Source of the DNA: DASQFD01 sp035633255
Lineage (GTDB): Bacteria; Actinomycetota; Actinomycetes; Actinomycetales; Dermatophilaceae
Assembly (NCBI GenBank): GCA_035633255.1
Contig: DASQFD010000039.1
Span: forward strand, 1 to 17,732
Direction: 5' to 3'
DNA: 17,732 nt
The notes beneath the pieces were generated by a model. It saw only the letters and a program-made list of their open reading frames with translations. It did no database searches and had not been told where the DNA came from. Below, in pieces: positions 1 through 5,749 of this stretch (within the stretch, counting starts at the first letter, position 1; each line of letters opens with the position of its first letter). The position numbers and the translations under genes were made by a program.

Positions 1-120
1 GGCGCCGACCGGCCCGCGCGGGCCCGCCGCGACCGGGTGGCCGACGGCGCTCCGGCGACCGCCGCGACCGAGGCGCCCGCCGCCGAGGCCGCGCCCGCCA
101 GCACGACGGGAGACTCGTGA
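1..120 (+). CDS. rpsC: 30S ribosomal protein S3, C-terminal tail (partial)
   Basis: Frame 1 is open from the window edge to a TGA at 118-120 and encodes 39 residues rich in Ala, Pro and Arg, starting GADRPARARRDR and ending ASTTGDS. The conserved S3 KH domains lie outside the window, so the call rests on two things: a low-complexity, Ala-rich tail is usual for actinobacterial S3, and the gene sits immediately before rplP, where rpsC is expected. S3 is a small-subunit head protein lining the mRNA entry channel. The stop overlaps the rplP start in a TGATG, which suggests coupled translation. No conserved S3 residue is visible, so the identification is inference from position and tail composition. 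Confidence 0.75.
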   Translation, partial: GADRPARARRDRVADGAPATAATEAPAAEAAPASTTGDS

Positions 121-539
121 TGTTGATCCCGCGCAGGGTCAAGCACCGCAAGCAGCACCACCCGGGACGCTCGGGCGCTGCCAAGGGCGGCACGACCATC
201 GCCTTCGGCGACTACGGCATCCAGGCCCTGGAGCCGGCATACGTCACCAACCGGCAGATCGAGTCCGCGCGTATCGCGATGACGCGGTACATCAAGCGTG
301 GCGGGAAGGTGTGGATCAACATCTACCCCGACCGCCCGCTCACCAAGAAGCCCGCCGAGACCCGCATGGGCTCCGGCAAGGGCTCGCCCGAGTGGTGGAT
401 CGCCAACGTCAAGCCCGGACGCGTGATGTTCGAGCTGTCCGGGGTCTCGGAGGAGACCGCGCGCGAGGCGCTGCGCCTGGCCATGCACAAGCTGCCGATG
501 AAGTGCCGCTTCGTCCAGCGTGAGGGTGGTGACATCTGA
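120..539 (+). CDS. rplP: 50S ribosomal protein L16
   Basis: The 139-residue product is a full-length L16, which helps form the tRNA-accommodation region of the large subunit near the A site. It begins MLIPRRVKHRKQHHPGRSG and carries the RMGSGKG signature at residues 82-88; the E. coli protein is hydroxylated on the equivalent arginine. A GTG at 117 would add one Met, but the family start is MLIPRR, so ATG 120 is chosen. That ATG overlaps the rpsC stop (TGATG), and the rplP stop overlaps the rpmC start in the same way. A weak GGGAGA at 109-114 may serve as the ribosome-binding site. Codons 40-41 (GCA TAC) contain one copy of the dispersed octamer CGGCATAC; GCA is an uncommon Ala codon here. 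Confidence 0.97.
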   Translation: MLIPRRVKHRKQHHPGRSGAAKGGTTIAFGDYGIQALEPAYVTNRQIESARIAMTRYIKRGGKVWINIYPDRPLTKKPAETRMGSGKGSPEWWIANVKPGRVMFELSGVSEETAREALRLAMHKLPMKCRFVQREGGDI

Positions 540-793
540 TGACGGTCGGATCCAAGGACCTGTCGCCGCGCGACCTGCGCGGCTTCGACGACGACCGGCT
601 CGTCGACGAGCTCCGCAAGGCCAAGGAGGAGCTGTTCAACCTGCGCTTCCAGTCGGCCACCGGGCAGCTCGACAACCACGGCCGGCTGCGTGCCGTGCGC
701 AAGGACATCGCCCGCCTCTACACCGAGATGCGCGAGCGCGAGCTCGGCATCGGCACCGCCCCGGCGGCCCAGGACGAGGCGGCGAAGGCATGA
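539..793 (+). CDS. rpmC: 50S ribosomal protein L29
   Basis: This 84-residue protein is L29, a small helical large-subunit protein near the polypeptide exit tunnel. The family helix-turn-helix pattern is visible: DELRKAKEELFNLRFQ at residues 23-38, then QLDNHGRLRAVRKDIARL. The C-terminal tail of about 15 residues is Ala-rich and extends beyond the core, as is common in actinobacteria. The ATG shares its A with the rplP stop (TGATG at 537-541), and the stop overlaps the rpsQ start as ATGA, so three genes are tightly linked. Confidence 0.96.
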   Translation: MTVGSKDLSPRDLRGFDDDRLVDELRKAKEELFNLRFQSATGQLDNHGRLRAVRKDIARLYTEMRERELGIGTAPAAQDEAAKA

Positions 794-1092
794 GCGAGGA
801 CGGGAAGGACACCATGGAGGTCACGGGCGTGCAGGTCGCCGAGCGGAACAACCGCAAGACCCGCCAGGGCTACGTCGTCAGCGACAAGATGGACAAGACC
901 GTCGTCGTCGAGGTCGAGGACCGCGTCAAGCACCCCCTCTACGGCAAGGTCATCCGCCGCTCGAGCAAGGTCAAGGCGCACGACGAGCAGAACGGCGCCG
1001 GCGTCGGCGACCGCGTCCTCATCATGGAGACCCGGCCGCTGTCCGCCACCAAGCGCTGGCGCGTCGTGGAGATCCTCGAGAAGGCCAAGTAA
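790..1092 (+). CDS. rpsQ: 30S ribosomal protein S17
   Basis: The product has 100 residues and is S17, a primary 16S rRNA-binding protein with an OB fold. Family blocks seen are RKTRQGYVVSDKMDKT at 22-37 and ETRPLSATKRW at 80-90. The chosen ATG lies in an ATGA overlap with the rpmC stop. A second in-frame ATG at codon 9 would give a product closer to the core family length, so the first eight residues are less certain. The next gene begins after a 67-nt structured spacer. This matches the point where the S10 operon ends and the spc operon begins in E. coli. Confidence 0.96.
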   Translation: MSEDGKDTMEVTGVQVAERNNRKTRQGYVVSDKMDKTVVVEVEDRVKHPLYGKVIRRSSKVKAHDEQNGAGVGDRVLIMETRPLSATKRWRVVEILEKAK

Positions 1093-1094
1093 CC

Positions 1095-1136
1095 CCGGTT
1101 CGGCAAGGCTCTGCGCCGCTGCGCGTGGAGAACCGG
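1095..1136 (+). promoter_or_regulatory. Stem-loop in rpsQ-rplN spacer
   Basis: CCGGTTC at 1095-1101 is the exact inverted complement of GAACCGG at 1130-1136, enclosing 28 nt that can form an inner GCGC/GCGC pairing (1113-1116 with 1121-1124). It lies between S17 and L14. No U-tract follows, so it need not terminate transcription; it could be a processing or regulatory structure. The function is inferred only. Confidence 0.4.
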
Positions 1137-1159
1137 CACGACGAGTAGGAGACATTGAA

Positions 1160-1528
1160 GTGATCCAGCAGGAGTCGCGACTGCGCGTCGCCGACAACAC
1201 GGGTGCGAAGGAACTGCTCTGCATCCGTGTCCTCGGCGGCTCCGGTCGTCGCTACGCCGGCATCGGCGACACCATCGTCGCCACGGTCAAGGACGCCATC
1301 CCCGGCGGGAACGTCAAGAAGGGCGACGTCGTCAAGGCGGTCGTCGTCCGCACCTCCAAGGAGCGCCGGCGGCCCGACGGGTCGTACATCCGCTTCGACG
1401 AGAACGCCGCGGTCATCCTCCGGGGCGACGGCGACCCGCGCGGCACGCGCATCTTCGGCCCGGTGGGCCGCGAGCTGCGCGAGAAGCGCTTCATGAAGAT
1501 CATCAGCCTCGCCCCGGAGGTGCTCTGA
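1160..1528 (+). CDS. rplN: 50S ribosomal protein L14
   Basis: This is L14, 122 residues, the usual length, a large-subunit protein at the interface with S12/16S rRNA. It shows the family blocks RVADNTGAK at residues 9-17 and RGTRIFGPVGREL at 94-106. The start is GTG at 1160, giving the family N-terminus MIQQESRL, with TAGGAGA (1146-1152) at good spacing upstream. It follows a 67-nt spacer with an inverted repeat, and is followed after 3 nt by rplX. The sequence is ordinary for the family. Confidence 0.98.
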   Translation: MIQQESRLRVADNTGAKELLCIRVLGGSGRRYAGIGDTIVATVKDAIPGGNVKKGDVVKAVVVRTSKERRRPDGSYIRFDENAAVILRGDGDPRGTRIFGPVGRELREKRFMKIISLAPEVL

Positions 1529-1531
1529 GCC

Positions 1532-1879
1532 ATGGCGAAGGTCAAGATCAAGAAGGGTGACACCGTCCAGGTGCTCACCGGCAAGGACAAGGGCACGACC
1601 GGCAAGGTGATCGCGGTCTACCGCGAGAGCGGCCGGGTCCTCGTCGAGGGCGTCAACCGGGTCACCCGGCACACCAAGGCGGGGCAGAGCTCCCGTGGTA
1701 GCCGCACCGGCGGCCTGGTCGTGCAGGAGGCGCCGGTCCACGTGAGCAACGTGGCCGTCGTCGACCCGTCCGACAAGAAGCCGACCCGGACCAAGACCCG
1801 CGTCGAGACCGTCCTGCGCGACGGCCGCCAGAAGGCGACCCGCACCCGCGTCGGCGTGCGCTCGGGCAAGGACCTCTGA
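1532..1879 (+). CDS. rplX: 50S ribosomal protein L24
   Basis: This 115-residue L24 is an assembly-initiating large-subunit protein. It opens with a KOW motif at about residues 7-30 (KKGDTVQVLTGKDKGTTGKV), followed by the family segment VLVEGVNRVTRHTK. A strong GGAGGTG (1517-1523) inside the end of rplN serves as ribosome-binding site, showing that the short rplN-rplX gap keeps translation linked. A Lys/Arg-rich C-terminus is typical. Confidence 0.97.
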   Translation: MAKVKIKKGDTVQVLTGKDKGTTGKVIAVYRESGRVLVEGVNRVTRHTKAGQSSRGSRTGGLVVQEAPVHVSNVAVVDPSDKKPTRTKTRVETVLRDGRQKATRTRVGVRSGKDL

Positions 1880-1884
1880 GAGCC

Positions 1885-2460
1885 ATGACTGCAGACACCA
1901 CCTCCGTCACCACCGCGGCCCCGCGCCTGAAGGCGCGCTACGCCGAGGAGATCCGCGACGCGCTGCGCGAGCAGTTCGCCTACCCCAACGTCATGCAGGT
2001 GCCCGGCGTCGTCAAGGTCGTCGTGAACATGGGCGTCGGCGACGCCGCCAAGGACAGCAAGCTCATCGAGGGTGCCGTCCGAGACCTCACCGCGATCACC
2101 GGCCAGAAGCCGGTGGTCACCAAGGCCCGCAAGTCCATCGCCCAGTTCAAGCTGCGCGAGGGCATGCCGATCGGTGCCCACGCGACGCTGCGCGGGGACC
2201 GGATGTGGGAGTTCCTCGACCGGCTGGTCTCGGTCGCCCTCCCGCGCATCCGCGACTTCCGCGGCCTCTCGCCTCGGCAGTTCGACGGCCGGGGCAACTA
2301 CACCTTCGGCCTCAACGAGCAGTCGATGTTCCACGAGATCGACCAGGACCGCATCGACCGCGTCCGCGGCATGGACATCACCGTCGTGACCACGGCGACG
2401 AACGACGACGAGGGGCGGGCGCTGCTCAAGGCGCTCGGATTCCCGTTCAAGGAGAACTGA
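1885..2460 (+). CDS. rplE: 50S ribosomal protein L5
   Basis: L5 binds 5S rRNA in the central protuberance. The 191-residue product carries the family blocks PNVMQVPGVVKVVVNMGVG at 34-52, PVVTKARKSIAQFKLR at 76-91 and RIRDFRGL at 121-128. The first 12 residues are a Thr/Ala-rich extension, usual for actinobacterial L5. An AAGGA sits just before the rplX stop, and rplX and rplE are 5 nt apart. In E. coli, S8 represses the spc operon by binding mRNA near the L5 start; no equivalent fold was traced here. Confidence 0.97.
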   Translation: MTADTTSVTTAAPRLKARYAEEIRDALREQFAYPNVMQVPGVVKVVVNMGVGDAAKDSKLIEGAVRDLTAITGQKPVVTKARKSIAQFKLREGMPIGAHATLRGDRMWEFLDRLVSVALPRIRDFRGLSPRQFDGRGNYTFGLNEQSMFHEIDQDRIDRVRGMDITVVTTATNDDEGRALLKALGFPFKEN

Positions 2461-2464
2461 GAGC

Positions 2465-2650
2465 ATGGCCAAGACCGCCCTGGTCAACAAGGCGAACGCG
2501 AAGCCCAAGTTCAAGGTGCGCGGCTACACCCGCTGCCAGCGCTGCGGCCGACCGCACTCGGTGTACCGCAAGTTCGGCCTCTGCCGGATCTGCCTGCGGG
2601 AGATGGCGCACCGCGGCGAGCTGCCCGGTGTGACCAAGTCCAGCTGGTGA
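2465..2650 (+). CDS. rpsZ: 30S ribosomal protein S14, type Z (zinc-binding)
   Basis: This is the short 61-residue zinc-finger form of S14 (also named rpsN1 or rpsN type Z), a small-subunit head protein. Two CxxC pairs are present, C24/C27 (TRCQRCGR) and C40/C43 (GLCRICLR), and the family ending LPGVTKSSW is intact. AAGGAGA at 2450-2456, inside the end of rplE, is a good ribosome-binding site. Many actinobacteria also encode a zinc-free S14 elsewhere for zinc starvation; that copy is not in this window. A structured 130-nt spacer follows. Confidence 0.97.
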   Translation: MAKTALVNKANAKPKFKVRGYTRCQRCGRPHSVYRKFGLCRICLREMAHRGELPGVTKSSW

Positions 2651-2655
2651 CCACC

Positions 2656-2675
2656 GCGGGCGCACCCGCGCCCGC
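2656..2675 (+). terminator. Hairpin after rpsZ (candidate terminator/attenuator)
   Basis: GCGGGCGC at 2656-2663 pairs perfectly with GCGCCCGC at 2668-2675 around the loop ACCC, starting 6 nt after the rpsZ stop. No T-run follows. Such tail-less GC hairpins are often proposed as terminators in actinobacteria, but rpsH lies only about 105 nt further on, so partial attenuation or mRNA processing is as likely. Confidence 0.45.
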
Positions 2676-2687
2676 AGCCGCACCCCG

Positions 2688-2780
2688 CGGCATACCGAAA
2701 CACCAACCGTCTACACCGCAGGTCGCCCCGCGCCGGCAAGGCTCGGGGGGAAACCACGGTGGGAGAGGGCGAGAAGCCCC
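2688..2780 (+). other. rpsZ-rpsH spacer: octamer copy and second hairpin
   Basis: This part of the spacer holds a copy of CGGCATAC (2688-2695) and a possible hairpin in which CCCCG (2726-2730) pairs with CGGGG (2744-2748), with inner GCC/GGC pairing and a GGCAA loop. The 11-mer CGGCAAGGCTC at 2734-2744 also occurs in the rpsQ-rplN spacer (1101-1111). A purine-rich GGGAGAGGGCGAGAAG precedes the rpsH ATG. No convincing -35/-10 pair was found. Confidence 0.4.
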
Positions 2781-3179
2781 ATGACCATGACTGACCCGAT
2801 CGCGGACATGTTGACCCGCGTCCGGAACGCCAACTCGGCGCACAAGGACTCGGTCTCCATGCCGTTCAGCAAGCTGAAGTCGCACATCGCGGAGATCCTC
2901 CAGGCCGAGGGCTACATCGCCGGGTGGGCCGTCGAGGACGCCGAGGTCGGCAGGACCCTGACGATCACGCTCAAGTACGGCCCCAACCGGGAGCGCTCGA
3001 TCGCGGGCCTGCGGCGGGTGTCCAAGCCCGGTCTGCGGGTCTACGCCAAGTCCACGAACCTGCCCAAGGTCCTCGGCGGGCTCGGCGTCGCGATCATCTC
3101 GACGTCGACCGGCCTCCTGACCGACCGTCAGGCCGCGAGCAAGGGTGTGGGTGGGGAAGTCCTCGCCTACATCTGGTAA
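2781..3179 (+). CDS. rpsH: 30S ribosomal protein S8
   Basis: S8 is a primary 16S rRNA-binding protein of the platform and, in E. coli, the repressor of the spc operon. The 132-residue product starts MTMTDPIADMLTRVRNA and ends with the RNA-binding family segment STSTGLLTDRQAASKG (107-122) and the terminal YIW. Two ATGs (2781, 2787) are in frame; the first is used because MTMTDPIADM is the common actinobacterial form. It starts the second half of the spc cluster after a structured spacer. Confidence 0.97.
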   Translation: MTMTDPIADMLTRVRNANSAHKDSVSMPFSKLKSHIAEILQAEGYIAGWAVEDAEVGRTLTITLKYGPNRERSIAGLRRVSKPGLRVYAKSTNLPKVLGGLGVAIISTSTGLLTDRQAASKGVGGEVLAYIW

Positions 3180-3191
3180 GGGGTACCCACC

Positions 3192-3728
3192 ATGTCCCGC
3201 ATCGGACGACTTCCCGTCCCGGTCCCCTCGGGGGTCGAGATCTCCGTGGACGGCCAGACGGTCTCGGTCAGCGGCCCCAAGGGCTCGCTGCGCCACACCG
3301 TCGCCGCCCCCATCACCGTCGAGCACGCCGAGCAGGTCGTCTCGGTCAAGCGGCCCGACGACGAGCGCATCTCGCGCTCGCTGCACGGGCTGACCCGGAC
3401 CCTCATCTCGAACATGGTCGTCGGCGTCACCGAGGGCTACGTCAAGCGGCTGGAGATCCACGGCACCGGCTACCGCGTGCAGAACAAGGGCGGCGCCCTG
3501 GAGTTCGCGCTCGGCTACAGCCACTCCATCACCGTCGAGGCGCCGGAGGGCATCACCTTCACCGTCGAGACCCCCACCCGGTTCGCCGTGGAGGGCATCG
3601 ACAAGCAGCTCGTCGGCGAGGTCGCCGCGAACATCCGCAAGCTCCGCAAGCCCGACCCGTACAAGGGCAAGGGCGTGCGTTACGCCGGCGAGCAGATCCG
3701 CCGCAAGGTCGGAAAGGCTGGGAAGTAA
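3192..3728 (+). CDS. rplF: 50S ribosomal protein L6
   Basis: L6 is a two-domain large-subunit protein near the factor-binding site. The 178-residue product begins MSRIGRLPVPVPSGVE, has GPKG at 28-31, and ends with the family signature PDPYKGKGVRYAGE from residue 154. It has the normal length and no internal defect. It is 12 nt from rpsH and 3 nt from rplR, in one co-directional run. Confidence 0.98.
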   Translation: MSRIGRLPVPVPSGVEISVDGQTVSVSGPKGSLRHTVAAPITVEHAEQVVSVKRPDDERISRSLHGLTRTLISNMVVGVTEGYVKRLEIHGTGYRVQNKGGALEFALGYSHSITVEAPEGITFTVETPTRFAVEGIDKQLVGEVAANIRKLRKPDPYKGKGVRYAGEQIRRKVGKAGK

Positions 3729-3731
3729 GCC

Positions 3732-4106
3732 ATGGCACTGATCGTCTCCCGCCCCAAGGGCAAGACGGCGGCTCGAGGCCGTCGCCACCTGCGCGTCCGC
3801 AAGCGGGTCACCGGCACGGCCGTGCGGCCGCGCCTGGTCGTCTCGCGCTCCTCGCGCCACGTCTTCGTCCAGGTCGTGGACGACACCGTCGGCCGGACCG
3901 TCGCCTCGGCCTCCACCATGGAGGCCGACATCCGGGCCCTCGAGGCGGACAAGACCGCCAAGGCCAAGCGGGTCGGCGAGCTCGTCGCCGAGCGCGCTCG
4001 GGCTGCCGGGGTGGAGGCCGTGGTCTTCGACCGCGGCGGCAACCAGTACCACGGCCGCGTCGCCGCCATCGCGGACGGCGCCCGGGATGGCGGGCTGTCG
4101 CTGTGA
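3732..4106 (+). CDS. rplR: 50S ribosomal protein L18
   Basis: L18 binds 5S rRNA with L5 in the central protuberance. The 124-residue product has a basic N-terminus (RGRRHLRVRKRV, 15-26), the RPRLVVSRSSRHVFVQVVDD block at 32-51 and FDRGGNQYHGRV at 99-110. The last residues, DGGLSL, replace the more usual FREAGLEF-like ending. A 70-nt gap with no obvious structure separates it from rpsE. Confidence 0.97.
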   Translation: MALIVSRPKGKTAARGRRHLRVRKRVTGTAVRPRLVVSRSSRHVFVQVVDDTVGRTVASASTMEADIRALEADKTAKAKRVGELVAERARAAGVEAVVFDRGGNQYHGRVAAIADGARDGGLSL

Positions 4107-4176
4107 GCAACCACGCCAGCGAGCCGGTGGGCACCGCGAACCCAACCACCTCCGTGATCGAGATGAGGAACATCTG

Positions 4177-4809
4177 ATGCCAGGACCCCAGCGTCGAGGC
4201 ACCGGTCCCGCGTCCGGTGGTGAGCGCACCGACCGCCGTGACGGGCGCGGCGACCGCCGCGACGACCGCCGCGGTGGCCGGGACGCCGAGAAGAACGCCT
4301 ACATCGAGCGCGTCGTGACCATCAACCGCGTGGCCAAGGTCGTCAAGGGTGGCCGGCGGTTCAGCTTCACCGCGCTCGTGGTCGTCGGTGACGGTGACGG
4401 CACCGTCGGCGTCGGCTACGGCAAGGCCAAGGAGGTGCCCTCGGCGATCGCCAAGGGTGTCGAGGAGGCCAAGAAGGAGTTCTTCAAGGTGCCCCGCATC
4501 CAGGGCACCATCCCGCACCCGGTGCAGGGCGAGGCCGCTGCCGGTGTCGTCATGCTCCGCCCCGCCAGCCCCGGCACCGGTGTCATCGCCGGTGGGCCGG
4601 TGCGTGCGGTGCTCGAGTGCGCCGGCATCCACGACGTGCTGTCCAAGAGCCTCGGCTCGGACAACGCGATCAACATCGTCCACGCGACGGTCGCGGCCCT
4701 GCAGGGCCTGGAGCGTCCGGAGGCCGTGGCCGCTCGTCGCGGCCTGCCCGTGGACCGGGTCGCCCCGGCCGCCATGCTGCGCGCCCAGGCGGCGGGGACG
4801 GGTTCGTGA
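4177..4809 (+). CDS. rpsE: 30S ribosomal protein S5
   Basis: S5 shapes the decoding site and mRNA entry and affects translational fidelity. The 210-residue product has an S5 double-stranded-RNA-binding-like domain at about 42-105 (KGGRRFSFTALVVVGD, GYGKAKEVPSAI) and the C-terminal domain at about 118-190 (GPVRAVLECAGIHDVLSKSLGS). The first 40 residues are a low-complexity Arg/Asp/Gly-rich extension, as in many actinobacteria. GATGAGGAA at 4162-4170 serves ATG 4177. The stop overlaps the rpmD start in TGATG. Confidence 0.97.
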   Translation: MPGPQRRGTGPASGGERTDRRDGRGDRRDDRRGGRDAEKNAYIERVVTINRVAKVVKGGRRFSFTALVVVGDGDGTVGVGYGKAKEVPSAIAKGVEEAKKEFFKVPRIQGTIPHPVQGEAAAGVVMLRPASPGTGVIAGGPVRAVLECAGIHDVLSKSLGSDNAINIVHATVAALQGLERPEAVAARRGLPVDRVAPAAMLRAQAAGTGS

Positions 4810-4991
4810 TGGCCCGGCTCAAGGTGACCCAGACCGGGTCCGGCATCGGCGGCAAGCAGAACCAGCGCGACACGCTGCGCAGCCTGGGCCTGAAGCGCAT
4901 CGGCGACGTCGTCGTCAAGGAGGACCGTCCCGAGATCCGCGGGATGGTCACGACGGTGACCCACCTGGTCTCCGTCGAGGAGGTGGAGTGA
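4809..4991 (+). CDS. rpmD: 50S ribosomal protein L30
   Basis: This is bacterial-type L30, 60 residues, a small large-subunit protein. It shows the family pattern MARLKVTQTGSGIGGKQNQR followed by TLRSLGLKRIGD. The ATG shares its A with the rpsE stop (TGATG). rplO begins 2 nt after its stop. Length and sequence are ordinary. Confidence 0.96.
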   Translation: MARLKVTQTGSGIGGKQNQRDTLRSLGLKRIGDVVVKEDRPEIRGMVTTVTHLVSVEEVE

Positions 4992-4993
4992 TC

Positions 4994-5518
4994 ATGGCGA
5001 AGGCCGACAAGACCGACCGGGCCGACCGGGCCGGGACCACCGGTGGCACCGGTGAGGGCACGGCGCAGAAGCAGCCGGCGGCCCTGAAGGTGCACCACCT
5101 GCGACCGGCGCCGGGGGCCCGCACGGCCAAGACCCGCGTCGGCCGCGGCGAGGGCTCCAAGGGCAAGACCGCGGGCCGCGGCACCAAGGGCACCAAGGCC
5201 CGCTACCAGGTGCGGCCGAGCTTCGAGGGCGGCGCCACGCCGATCCACATGCGGCTGCCCAAGCTCCGCGGGTTCAAGAACCCGTTCACGACCGAGTACC
5301 AGGTGGTCAACCTGGACCGGCTGGCCGCGCTCTACCCCTCGGGCGGCACGGTCACCGTCGACGACCTCGTCGCCAAGGGCGCCGTCCGCGGCGGCCGGCT
5401 CGTCAAGGTGCTCGGCACCGGCGAGATCGGCGTGGCCGTGGACGTCACCGCCGACGCGTTCAGCGCCAGCGCGAGGACCAAGATCGAGGCGGCCGGCGGC
5501 TCTGCGAGGACCGCCTGA
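4994..5518 (+). CDS. rplO: 50S ribosomal protein L15
   Basis: L15 is a late-assembly large-subunit protein. The 174-residue product carries the Gly/Arg-rich block RVGRGEGSKGKTAGRGTKG at 48-66 and EGGATPIHMRLPKLRGFKN at 78-96. The family core normally starts close to HHLRPAPG, here at residue 34, so about 30 residues are an N-terminal extension. The extension is rich in Asp, Thr, Gly and Lys and partly encoded by a repeated ACCGGGCCG. A GTG at codon 33 could in principle give a shorter product. The ATG lies 2 nt after the rpmD stop, which favours the long form. It is the last spc gene before a structured 231-nt spacer. Confidence 0.95.
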   Translation: MAKADKTDRADRAGTTGGTGEGTAQKQPAALKVHHLRPAPGARTAKTRVGRGEGSKGKTAGRGTKGTKARYQVRPSFEGGATPIHMRLPKLRGFKNPFTTEYQVVNLDRLAALYPSGGTVTVDDLVAKGAVRGGRLVKVLGTGEIGVAVDVTADAFSASARTKIEAAGGSARTA

Positions 5519-5533
5519 GCCGCACTGGTCGTC

Positions 5534-5590
5534 GGTAGGCCGTGGGGCCGGGACCGGGGTTGACCTCCGGACCCGGCCCCACGGCATACC
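5534..5590 (+). terminator. Large stem-loop after rplO (candidate terminator)
   Basis: GGTAGGCCGTGGGGCCGGG (5534-5552) pairs with CCCGGCCCCACGGCATACC (5572-5590) with a single mismatch (G5538 opposite A5586), and CCGG/CCGG (5554-5557 with 5567-5570) extends it inward. It starts about 15 nt after the rplO stop and is the strongest hairpin in the window. No T-run follows. The right arm contains a copy of the octamer CGGCATAC. Confidence 0.6.
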
Positions 5591-5749
5591 GACCACCGCT
5601 CCGCCGCCCCCCGGCGGCCGGACGGCGCGGCGCTCGCGCCGCTCGTCCCGCCCGCTGCCGGTAGGCCCGGACCCCCCGCTGGACGCGGGGTATGTTGTCA
5701 CCGATCACTGACCAGGCGGCCCGACCGGCCGCCGCCCAGGGGAGGACCT
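5591..5749 (+). promoter_or_regulatory. secY leader: two hairpins, weak -10 candidate
   Basis: Two further short hairpins follow: CCGCCG/CGGCGG (5601-5606 with 5612-5617) and GCGGCG/CGCCGC (5627-5632 with 5637-5642). TATGTT at 5691-5696 fits a TAnnnT -10, but no good -35 lies 16-19 nt upstream, so a secY promoter is only suggested. GGGGAGGA before the GTG at 5750 is a clear ribosome-binding site. Confidence 0.35.

Noticed and set aside
117..119. GTG at 117 as the rplP start
   Set aside because: It would add one Met ahead of the family start MLIPRR; ATG 120 fits the TGATG pattern of neighbouring junctions.
5560..5589. TTGACC (5560-5565) with the octamer as a -10 promoter pair
   Set aside because: TTGACC is in the loop of the rplO hairpin, the spacing is 18-19 nt, and CATACC is a poor -10.
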